Of a stretch of 14,343 nt of DNA, positions 1 to 7,800 are shown piece by piece. The DNA is from CAZRRV01 sp964602735 (GTDB taxonomy: Bacteria > Bacillota > Clostridia > Oscillospirales > Acutalibacteraceae), in contig CAZRRV010000037.1 of NCBI GenBank assembly GCA_964602735.1, positions 1 to 14,343 on the forward strand. The letters run 5' to 3'. The notes beneath the pieces are model-generated. The model saw only the letters and a list, made by a program, of their open reading frames with translations, searched no databases and was not told the DNA's origin. The translations under genes were made by a program, and so were the position numbers. Numbering within the stretch: position 1 is the stretch's first letter; the number at the start of each line of letters is the position of its first letter.

Positions 1-16
1 CAGACAGACAGACAGA
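1..16. repeat. CAGA tetranucleotide repeat at window edge
   Basis: Four perfect copies of CAGA occupy the first 16 bases, followed by a degenerate CTGA. The repeat touches the window edge, so its true length is unknown. No coding frame from the right depends on it. It could be the end of a longer simple-sequence tract or chance. Confidence 0.5.
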
Positions 17-73
17 CTGATACCGTAATATTTTCGGCCTTTAACGGCTTATATTTTCATACTTGTAAATCAG

Positions 74-114
74 GCGTGTTCCGCCCGTGTTAAACGGGAG
101 GAGCACGCTTTTTT
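74..114 (+). terminator. Rho-independent terminator or attenuator upstream of the ABC operon
   Basis: A 14-base-pair stem (arms 74-87 and 95-108, loop TGTTAAA) with one G-U wobble and one mismatch is followed directly by six T at 109-114. On the - strand the hairpin has no U-tract, so it acts on + strand transcription. It most simply ends a gene lying left of the window. No convincing promoter is visible between it and the first permease at 207, so it could instead be an attenuator in that operon's leader. Confidence 0.8.
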
Positions 115-127
115 GCGTTTGAAAAAC

Positions 128-162
128 GGCGCCGCGCCGGTTCCCCGAAGAACGGCGGCGCA
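128..162 (+). other. GC-rich leader hairpin before first permease
   Basis: The leader between the terminator and the first gene can fold: GTTC (140-143) pairs with GAAC (149-152), extended by flanking CGCC/GGCG and GCGC blocks with a one-base bulge. There is no U-tract. It may be transcript structure in the 5' untranslated region, or only a consequence of very GC-rich sequence. Confidence 0.3.
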
Positions 163-206
163 GTACCGTGAAACGGCGGCGCGGCCGCGACGAAAGGTGG
201 AAAATT

Positions 207-1097
207 ATGTCAAATTCAGGTATCGCCCGCAGGAAACAAAAAATTTCTCCGCTTCCGTACATTCTGCTTATCCCGATGTTCGTCCTGCTCGGAATGTTTT
301 CGTTCTACCCGTTTATAAAAACCGTTATATCCTCTTTCGCGGTAACATCCGAAACCGGCGAGTTTATGCGCTGGGCGGGGCTGATAAACTGGAAGGAACT
401 TTTCTCCGCGCGCCGGTTCAAAATCGCCATGGGCAACACCTTCCGCTTCGCGGCGCTCAACCTTATTTTCACCCTCGTGCCGGCAATGGTGCTGGCGCTG
501 ATAGGTTGCCGGCGGGGGAAAGGGCAGAGGCTTGTTACCACGCTGTTCGCGCTCCCGCTTTCGATTTCCACGGCGGCGTCGTCGGTTGTGTGGGCGTTTA
601 TCCTCGCCTCGAACGATTTCGGAGGGGTTCTGAACGCCATTCTTCACACCGATATGCGCTGGCTCGGCGATAAAAGAACGGCGCTGTTGTTTGTGTCGCT
701 CGTTACATCGTGGACGCATGTCGCCTCCTGCTACATTTATCTGCTGGCGGGGTTCCGCAATGTTTCGGAGGATTTAATCGAGGCCGCAACCTTAGACGGC
801 GCCGGCGCTTTCACCCGGGCGACTCGTATCATGATACCCATGGCGTCGCCGCAGATCTTCTTCGTGCTTATATTGAGCGTAAACTCCGCGCTGCAGACTT
901 TTACCCAGATAAAGCTTTTAACCAACGGCGGCCCCGGGTTTGAAACGCTGAACCTGACCTTCGAGATATATGTGCAGAGCCAGATCTTTTCACGGTACGA
1001 GGCGGCGTGCTGTATGTCGGTCGTCCTGTTCCTGGTGGTACTGCTGTTTACCCTTATTCAGTTCGCGTTCGAGAAAAAAGCGGTTTTCTACCGCTGA
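207..1097 (+). CDS. ABC carbohydrate importer permease, MalF/UgpA type
   Basis: This is an inner-membrane permease subunit of a carbohydrate-type (CUT1) ABC importer, 296 residues, the usual length for the family. It shows about six hydrophobic segments (near residues 17-43, 78-100, 108-135, 158-182, 208-235 and 262-290). The cytoplasmic EAA loop that docks on the ATPase is clear: EAATLDGAG at 192-200. The TNGGPG segment before the last helix is typical of MalF/UgpA-like subunits. I chose ATG at 207 because AAAGGTGG lies at 193-200; an in-frame ATG at 168 adds 13 very basic residues and has no ribosome binding site. It pairs with the permease 32 bases downstream. No ATPase gene is present, as is common in Firmicutes, where one shared MsiK-type ATPase can serve several importers. 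The substrate cannot be told from sequence. Confidence 0.93.
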   Translation: MSNSGIARRKQKISPLPYILLIPMFVLLGMFSFYPFIKTVISSFAVTSETGEFMRWAGLINWKELFSARRFKIAMGNTFRFAALNLIFTLVPAMVLALIGCRRGKGQRLVTTLFALPLSISTAASSVVWAFILASNDFGGVLNAILHTDMRWLGDKRTALLFVSLVTSWTHVASCYIYLLAGFRNVSEDLIEAATLDGAGAFTRATRIMIPMASPQIFFVLILSVNSALQTFTQIKLLTNGGPGFETLNLTFEIYVQSQIFSRYEAACCMSVVLFLVVLLFTLIQFAFEKKAVFYR

Positions 1098-1109
1098 CCG
1101 ATCGATCGG
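1098..1109. repeat. 12-base perfect palindrome between permease genes
   Basis: CCGATCGATCGG is a perfect palindrome starting at the base after the first permease's stop codon. It is short and has no loop, so it is not a terminator. It contains two overlapping GATC sites. It may be chance. Confidence 0.35.
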
Positions 1110-1129
1110 AAAGAAGAGGTGCTTTTGCC

Positions 1130-1951
1130 GTGAAAACAAAAACGAGGCAGAATATATGGCTGGCGGTGAAAATTTTAATCGGCGTGTTTATGTGTATGCC
1201 GATTATCATGGCGGTGCTGTTCAGCTTCCAGACTAATTCGCAGGTCGCCAACCCGCCGGTGGAGTTTTTCGTTAAGAACCCCACGCTTGAAAATTACCGT
1301 TTCGCCTTTACCGAATACAATATTCCCGTTTTGCTCAGGAACACTTTTATAGTATTGCTTTTAACCATTCCGGCGCAGGTGTTCATAAGCGCCATAAGCG
1401 CCTACGCGTTCGCGCATTTCGAGTTCCCTTTTAAGAAAGCGCTGTTTATCATAGCCCTTTCGGCGATGCTCATACCCGGCGAAACAACCTTTGTCACCAA
1501 CTTCAGAACCATTCAGAACATGAATTTAATCAACACCTACTGGGGCATCGTTATCGTGGGACTTGTGAGCATAACCGGCGTGTTTATGCTGCGGCAGCAT
1601 ATGCTTTCGCTTCCTCCCGCGCTGTGGGAGGCCGCGAAGGTCGACGGGTGCGGCGATATGCGCTACTTTTTTTCGGTTGTGTTCCCGTTAAGCAAGGCGA
1701 TTATTCTCGCTTTCGTGCTGAACGGGTTCATAGGCTGCTATAACGCGTATTTCTGGCCGCTGATGGTCACGAACGACGAAAACCTTTTCGTGATGGGCAT
1801 AGGCGTGGCACAGATGATCGGCGACGAGAATACGCGCACCGGCTATATGCTCGCCGGATCGGTTACCAGTATGATTGTTCCCGTTGTTATTTACATTCTG
1901 GGTATCGACCATATAGTGACGGGTATGACCGCGGGCGCGATAAAAGATTGA
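1130..1951 (+). CDS. ABC carbohydrate importer permease, MalG/UgpE type
   Basis: This is the second inner-membrane permease of the same importer, 273 residues with six predicted membrane segments. The EAA loop reads WEAAKVDGCG, with E at residue 167. The C-terminus GMTAGAIKD is the hallmark ending of MalG-type (CUT1) permeases, and NPTLENY near residue 50 is also typical. The start is GTG at 1130, preceded by AGAGG at 1115-1119. The frame stays open upstream to an ATG at 1007, but that would place 41 non-permease-like residues in front and overlap the first permease, so it is rejected. Only 32 bases separate it from the first permease, which supports one transcript and a heterodimeric channel. 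The 94 bases before the binding-protein gene are AT-richer than their surroundings. Confidence 0.93.
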   Translation: MKTKTRQNIWLAVKILIGVFMCMPIIMAVLFSFQTNSQVANPPVEFFVKNPTLENYRFAFTEYNIPVLLRNTFIVLLLTIPAQVFISAISAYAFAHFEFPFKKALFIIALSAMLIPGETTFVTNFRTIQNMNLINTYWGIVIVGLVSITGVFMLRQHMLSLPPALWEAAKVDGCGDMRYFFSVVFPLSKAIILAFVLNGFIGCYNAYFWPLMVTNDENLFVMGIGVAQMIGDENTRTGYMLAGSVTSMIVPVVIYILGIDHIVTGMTAGAIKD

Positions 1952-2045
1952 GCCGGCGGCGGGGGAAAGGATGGGTGATGCAAAAAAATTTCGGCAGATA
2001 AACAACGGCGTGAAAAATATTTTATTAACGGAGGCTGAGTGAAAA

Positions 2046-3569
2046 ATGAACGGAAAATTCAAGACGGCAGCCAGGATTCTGGCGCTTGCGCTGGCTCTCG
2101 CGCTCGCGGTTGCGGCGTTCGCGGGATGCGGCGGCAAAAAGAAAGACAAAGGCGGAAAGACAAGCGGTACATCGAGCGAAACGCAAAGCGAAACGGGCGG
2201 AGACTCGAGCGAAGCCGGGAACGGCGCCGCGAGCGGAGGCGGAACGGCGAGCAACGGCGGAGCCGCGGGCAATACCGGCAAGACCAGCAGCGCCCCGAAG
2301 AAAACGGCGCAGCTTACCTTCTGGTCGTATTACGGGAACGGCGGAGCGGCGAATGTCGGCATGAAAAACCTTGCCAAGAAATTTAATTCTTCCCAGTCCG
2401 CTTATAAAATATCCATTACCTACAAGGGCGGAGCCGGCGATATCCGCACGGCTCTGATGAGTTCGAAAAAATCGAACCGCCCCTCCGGGTTCAACGGCGA
2501 ACCGATCAACAACGCGCAGTACGCTCAGGCGGATTACTGCGTGCCGGTTTCGAAATTTATTAAAGACGATCCCGACGGCGACTGGACGAAACAGTGGTTC
2601 GCGACGACCCGCCTCTCTTACAGCGACAGGCAGGGCAATGTCGTCGGCGTTCCCATCGGGGTGAGTATTACCGGCTTTACGGTTAATCTCGACGCGCTGA
2701 AAGCGGTTACCGGTTCGTCGGACGTCAAACAGATCACCAGCTTTAAGAAAATGGCGGAGATAGCCAAAAAGTATAAGGAGGCCAACCCGAATAATTACGG
2801 CATCAGTTTCAATACGGGCGCCGAACTTCACGATATGCTGATTATGGACGGGTACGATATTGTAAACAACGGCAACGGCTGGAGCGGAACGCCCACCAAA
2901 TCCCTGCTGACCAGCGGCGACACCGGCAAGGCCGCGAGAGAGCTGACCGGCATTTTGTGCGATCTGTTCAAAACCAAGGCCGCGTTTCCGAGAGACGCCA
3001 CAGGCAATATGGGCACCCTGTTCTATCAGGGCAAGGTTCTGTTCGCCGGCTGCACGAACTCCGCGCTGCAGAGCTGGATTGTGGATGTCGGCAAACCCGG
3101 GTTCGACTGGGCTTTTCTTCCCACTCCGCCGTACAGCGGCGTGAAATACAAGAATATGGCGCTGAGCGAAGGCACGGGCATGTACATCTGCGATACCGGC
3201 GACGAGAACGAAATGCGCGGAATGTACGAGTATATGAAATTCTGCTCTAAAGCCGAGAATCAGACGCTTTTCTGCTCCGGCATTACTTATGTGCCCTATA
3301 CCAAAGAGGCCGTTACATCGAAAGCCTATGTCGATAATATGAACAAAACCTGCCCGCAGGTAAAATCGGTTATCGACATACTTCAAAGCTCTTCGACGGA
3401 TCTCAAAGGAACATACGCCTCTGTCGGCAACGCCCTTAAAGGATGCTTTACCGATCTGTTCCTCTCCTGCTCCACCGATCCCGACGGAAATGCGGACACC
3501 TTCCTGGCGGATACCAACAATACCCTTCAGATGGCTATCGACACATTCGTGCGTCGGCAGAAGAAATAA
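2046..3569 (+). CDS. ABC importer substrate-binding lipoprotein (SBP family 1)
   Basis: This is an extracellular solute-binding lipoprotein of 507 residues, presumably the receptor for the two upstream permeases. A Leu/Ala-rich signal peptide ends in the lipobox FAGC, with lipidation at Cys28 (Phe at -3 is a minor departure from the consensus). A low-complexity Ser/Gly/Thr/Glu linker (about 29-88) leads into LTFWSYYG at 90-97, the typical first strand of family 1 carbohydrate-binding proteins. The rest is a full-length two-lobe domain with an aromatic-rich middle. ATG at 2046 follows GGAGG at 2030-2034. Family knowledge points to a sugar or oligosaccharide ligand, but the ligand is not readable from sequence. 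In this operon the receptor comes after the permeases, the reverse of the common order. The unusually long linker may let it reach through the cell wall. Confidence 0.92.
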   Translation: MNGKFKTAARILALALALALAVAAFAGCGGKKKDKGGKTSGTSSETQSETGGDSSEAGNGAASGGGTASNGGAAGNTGKTSSAPKKTAQLTFWSYYGNGGAANVGMKNLAKKFNSSQSAYKISITYKGGAGDIRTALMSSKKSNRPSGFNGEPINNAQYAQADYCVPVSKFIKDDPDGDWTKQWFATTRLSYSDRQGNVVGVPIGVSITGFTVNLDALKAVTGSSDVKQITSFKKMAEIAKKYKEANPNNYGISFNTGAELHDMLIMDGYDIVNNGNGWSGTPTKSLLTSGDTGKAARELTGILCDLFKTKAAFPRDATGNMGTLFYQGKVLFAGCTNSALQSWIVDVGKPGFDWAFLPTPPYSGVKYKNMALSEGTGMYICDTGDENEMRGMYEYMKFCSKAENQTLFCSGITYVPYTKEAVTSKAYVDNMNKTCPQVKSVIDILQSSSTDLKGTYASVGNALKGCFTDLFLSCSTDPDGNADTFLADTNNTLQMAIDTFVRRQKK

Positions 3570-3608
3570 CCCGCCGCGCGAACGCGTGAAAAGGAGTGAA
3601 ATGAAAAA

Positions 3609-4883
3609 ATGGCAAACAGGTTAAAGGCTTTGACAGCCGCCGTTCTGGCGGTTATGCTGGTTCTGCTCTGCGGATGCGGCAAAAAAGGCGGAGGGGTTCT
3701 CTCCTCCTCCCCGGGCGGAGCGGGCGGCTCGTCGTCCGCCCCGGGTTCGCCCGACGGGGAAATAGACGGCGATGAAACCGACGGCGGAACCGGCGGCGAA
3801 GAAGAACCCGGCGGCGACGGATCCGACGACGGCGGAAATCTCCCGGCAGACGACGGCGAACTTGCGGACGATATGGTCGACGACGGTGAGGAGGAGGAGG
3901 AGATAAGCGAGTACGCCGAATACCTCGCCGATGAGTACACCTACCGGGATATTATCCTCAACAGGAAAGATATAAACGGCAAATTCGCGGTATTCTTTTT
4001 CCGTTCCGGCTGTTCCAACGAGGGCGATTTCATTCGCGGGGGCGACTGCACCCTGCTTGTCGCGCCTGACGGCACAACCATGGTTATCGACTGCACCACC
4101 CGCGGCAACGTCGCGTATATAATCGACAGCCTGAAAAAGCTCGGGATTACCGCAGTGGACTATTTCGTTTCCACCCATTTCCACAACGATCACTGCGACG
4201 GGTACAAGGAGTTTTTCGACAATATAAAGGTCGGTGAGTTCTGGTGGACGGGAGCCGACTATTACGAAACGAGCGGCGGTTCCGGCACGGGAATGCTGAA
4301 AATGGTCCGCAAACTGGGCATCCCCGAGAGAGTGCTCGACTGGGAGAGCGAGCCGCTTAAATTCGGCCCCGCCACAGTCGAGTGCGTATGGCCCGACAAA
4401 GGTCACGACTGGGCGGCCGACCAGGCGAAAATCAACAACGGCGGCGACGCGAACATTATCGAGAACAGCAGTTCGCTCAGCCTTAAATTCACATGGAAGA
4501 AGGCTTCGTTCTTCTTCGGCGGCGATATAAGTTACGACGCGGAAGAGGCCATCGTTGCCCGCTACGGTTCCAAAATACAGTGCGACATAGTCAAGATGAA
4601 CCATCACGGGTGCGACCAGCAGAACAAACTGCCGTGGATCAACGCGGTGAAACCCCTTGTGGCGGTTGCGATGCAAAGCGATCTGCACGACGAGAATGTA
4701 TTTATGCGTTATGTGAACTGCGGCGTTGTGGCGATGCACTCGACGATCGACGGCACCGTCCGCATAACCACATCCGGCGACGGTACGTACGATGTTCAGT
4801 CCGAACACGACCGGGGAGAGGACAACTACTTTAACGAATACCTCCATGCCGTCAAAGGTCACTTTCAGATAAAGGCGAAATAA
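3609..4883 (+). CDS. Secreted MBL-fold hydrolase lipoprotein, ComEC-C-terminal-like
   Basis: This is an exported, lipid-anchored metallo-beta-lactamase-fold hydrolase of 424 residues. The signal peptide ends LLCGC, with lipidation at Cys23. A strongly acidic Gly/Asp/Glu linker follows (about 30-105), including five consecutive Glu codons. The hydrolase domain begins near 124. Metal ligands are visible: HFHNDH at 190-195 (the HxHxDH motif), Asp306 in FGGD, the NHHG motif with His332-His333, and a late His377. The NHHG block and the overall order resemble the extracellular domain of ComEC/Rec2, which suggests a phosphodiesterase or nuclease-like activity; the substrate is not known. ATG at 3609 follows AAGGAG at 3591-3596. 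An out-of-frame ATG at 3601 opens only a seven-codon frame. It lies 39 bases after the binding protein and 15 bases before the beta-helix gene, so co-transcription is likely. Confidence 0.87.
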   Translation: MANRLKALTAAVLAVMLVLLCGCGKKGGGVLSSSPGGAGGSSSAPGSPDGEIDGDETDGGTGGEEEPGGDGSDDGGNLPADDGELADDMVDDGEEEEEISEYAEYLADEYTYRDIILNRKDINGKFAVFFFRSGCSNEGDFIRGGDCTLLVAPDGTTMVIDCTTRGNVAYIIDSLKKLGITAVDYFVSTHFHNDHCDGYKEFFDNIKVGEFWWTGADYYETSGGSGTGMLKMVRKLGIPERVLDWESEPLKFGPATVECVWPDKGHDWAADQAKINNGGDANIIENSSSLSLKFTWKKASFFFGGDISYDAEEAIVARYGSKIQCDIVKMNHHGCDQQNKLPWINAVKPLVAVAMQSDLHDENVFMRYVNCGVVAMHSTIDGTVRITTSGDGTYDVQSEHDRGEDNYFNEYLHAVKGHFQIKAK

Positions 4884-4898
4884 GGAGGCGCGAAAAGC

Positions 4899-7800
4899 AT
4901 GGCGGATGATGTTGGAAAGAATACAAACAGCGGCAAAAAGAAAAAAATAGCGGCGATAGTTGTTTCGGCCGTGGCGGTGTGCGTTATAGCCGCCGTGGTG
5001 ATCCTGCTGCTTTTGCGCTCCTGCGGCGACGACAACACGGATACGGAGAGCGGCGGATCCGAAACCCCGAACGTTTCCTCCGCTCCGGCGGACGGCGACG
5101 GTAACGATGGCGGCGATATAACCGACGACGGAGAAGATCTTGTCGACGACGGCGGCGACGAGGATCCGGAACCTCCCGAGGAGCCCGAGATACCGTCATC
5201 GAAAGCCACCGCGGGCGACGAGAAAACGCTGCGCGAGCTTCTGCTTGAAGAGAGCGAGATCGATATCGAGCTTACCGCCGATGTCGAAACGCCGTCGCGG
5301 TTTATCGTAAACGGCACAAAGCGGCTCACGGGGAACCATACCGTCTCGTATAAAATGGACGGTATCGCCTTCCAGCCGGTTTTCGAACTGACGAGCGGCG
5401 TACAGATGATACTCGACGGCCCGACGGTCGACGGCAACTACTGCGGCGGCGGATTTATCGCCCGCGACGGCGCCACGCTCGAAATCGTATCCGGCAGCAT
5501 TAAACGCATCGGCAACACCGGGATAAACGCCCTCGGCGCCACCGTTATGATAAAAGACGGCACATTCTCCGATTTCGGCGCTTACGGCCTTTTTATCCAG
5601 GACGACAGCAAAGCCTACATCGAGGGCGGAACATTTACGGGTTCGGTTCAGGCCGCGGTTAATGTCGGCGACGGGTGCTATTTAAGCGTTACCGGGAACC
5701 CGGTGTTCAAGGACCCCGTCGGCGGTTACACGATATGGGCGACAATCGGTTCCGTCGCCGAAATCCACGGCGGCAGCTACGACGGCGGCGGGGTTGGAAC
5801 AATCGGCATAGGCTCTTACGGCAAACTCGATCTTTTCCCCGAAGACGGCAACGACGAAATCGAGATATGCGGCTACACATCGTGGGGAATCGCGATGTCG
5901 AGGAAAGCCACCGAGGCAAACATATCCCATGTTTACATTCACGACTGCTATACGGGCATGAAAAACGCCGCGGGCGTGAAGACCGTGTTCGAACATTCCC
6001 GGGTCGAGAACTGCACGCAGATGGGTCTGGCCTTCAATCAGGAAAACTCTGTGTCGTATATCACCGATGTAAAGGTTAAAAACATCGCCAACAACGCGGC
6101 GATAGCGGCGGGCGGCGAAACGTATATCCGCGACGTCGAAGTCGAAGGCGCGGCTAAAAACTCCGGCGTGGCGGTAGGCGGCAGCGCGAACGCGATTGCG
6201 ACCCTCACAAATGTTACCATCGACCGCTGCTTCAACGGTGTTTCGGCTTTCTCGTCCGACGCCGTACTTAACATGACCGGCGGCTCGATAACGAATTGTA
6301 CGAACCACGGCGCGAGAATAAGCGGCAAACAGTTCACCTTTACCGACGTCGATTTTACCGATAACACATCGGCCGAACACGGTGCGGCGTTTAATCTGAA
6401 TACCAAAACCTGCACCGCCGAGTTCAAAGACTGCCTCTTCGAGCGCAACATAGCGGCGGGCGCCGCCAACACCACGGCGGGCGTCGGTTGCATTCTTAAC
6501 GGCAAAGTGACTTTGCGTAACTGCACGGTAAGAAACAACGAGGCGGCGTTCAACGGCGGCGCGTTCAATGTGCAGAACCCTGGCACCGAACTGCGCGTTT
6601 ACGACAGCGAATTTTCCGGCAACAAATCGCACGCTACCGATAACGCAAACGGCAGCAACGCCTGGGGCGGCGGAGTGTTCTATATGAACACCGGCTACCC
6701 GTCTGTATATACCGACAATTGCACCTTTACCGGCAACAGCGCCGATAAGCAGGGCGGCGTGGCGTTTGTGTTCACCGCCACATACGAGGATCACGGCTCC
6801 GTTTTCGAGAACAACACCGCCGTCGGCAGCGCCGGCGCGGTTAAGGCCGCGGGCGTAGGCGGCGACGCCAATCAAAGAGCCAAAGTCACCCTCTACGGCA
6901 GCCGGTTCGTAAACAACCGCACCGAAGATACCGGCGGCGCGGTTCAGGTAGGCGGCGGAACGCTCGAATGTTACGGCGACGTGTATTTCGAGAGAAACAG
7001 CGCGAAGAACGGCGGCGGCGCCGTAATGGTTTCCGCCACGGTCGGCGGCGGCGCGAAGATTATCGGATCGAAAGGCGAAAACGCGAAGTTTGTGAGCAAC
7101 GGGTCCGACAGCGGGCACGGCGGCGCCATTTATAACGAAGTCAACAAACTTGAACTGCAAGGCTATACTTTCGAGAAAAACACCGCGGGCAACCAGGGCG
7201 GAGCCGTAGGGTTGTCAGGCGGCGATTTCGACATCGACGACTGCGAATTCACCGGCAATACCGCGGTGAATTTCGGCGGCGCGATGCTGATTTACAGTAG
7301 CAAAAACAACGGTGTGATTACCGGCTGCCGGTTTTACAAAAACTCCTGCGCCGCCGATAATTACGGCGGCAACCCGGACTTCGGCGGCGGCGCGATTTAC
7401 GCCAATATCTCGATTTTCACCTTAAACAACTGCCACTTTGAGGAAAACGATTCGGCGTACGACGGCGGCGCGATATACCTCCGCGAAGGCTCCGAATGTA
7501 CCGACAACGGGTCTTCGTTTATAAACAACACCGCTTTCCGCGGCGGCGGAGCCATAGCTATCCACGGCGGAGTAGGCGGCGTAACCGGCAAATTGAACCT
7601 TAACGCCACGGCCGGGTTCACGGGCAACACGGCGGGAGATTTCGGCGGCGCGCTTTACATCCACGGCGCAACGGCAGTCGGCTACAACACCGATTTTTCC
7701 GGCAACCGTTCGGGCATTTACGGGGGTGAAGCCGGCACTTACGTCGGCACTCACAACGGCGGCGCGATTTATATCGGATCGGACGAGCACGCCACCGCCA

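Noticed and set aside
18..70. Possible promoter with TATATT at 50-55
   Set aside because: No acceptable -35 element lies 15-19 bases upstream, and it precedes a terminator rather than a gene.
113..673. Open frame on the + strand overlapping the first permease (186 codons)
   Set aside because: It runs over the terminator's U-tract and through the permease in another frame, with no family resemblance.
1007..1129. Extended N-terminus for the second permease from ATG at 1007
   Set aside because: The added residues overlap the first permease and do not look like a permease N-terminus; GTG at 1130 has a ribosome binding site and gives the normal family length.
1971..2042. 23-codon frame between the second permease and the binding protein
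   Set aside because: The purine-rich stretch abuts the ATG with no proper spacing, and the peptide has no recognisable features.
2025..3386. Long open frame on the - strand opposite the substrate-binding protein (453 codons)
   Set aside because: It mirrors a clearly coding + strand gene in GC-rich DNA, gives low-complexity protein with no recognisable domain, and has no supporting start signals.
3601..3624. Seven-codon frame from ATG at 3601 just ahead of the hydrolase start
   Set aside because: Too short to be a gene; it is closer to the ribosome binding site than the true ATG at 3609 but lacks any other support. It could at most tune initiation.
3621..4862. Long open frame on the - strand opposite the MBL hydrolase (413 codons)
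   Set aside because: The + strand frame carries a signal peptide and a full set of metal-binding motifs; the reverse frame is a codon-bias shadow.
4992..5024. Lipobox at Cys42 of the beta-helix protein
   Set aside because: LRSC has Arg at -2, which lipoboxes do not normally have; the segment is better explained as a membrane anchor.
5682..7160. Long open frame on the - strand opposite the beta-helix gene (492 codons)
   Set aside because: Repetitive Ala/Val/Arg-rich translation produced by the reverse of Gly/Ala/Asn codons; no domain and no ribosome binding site noted.
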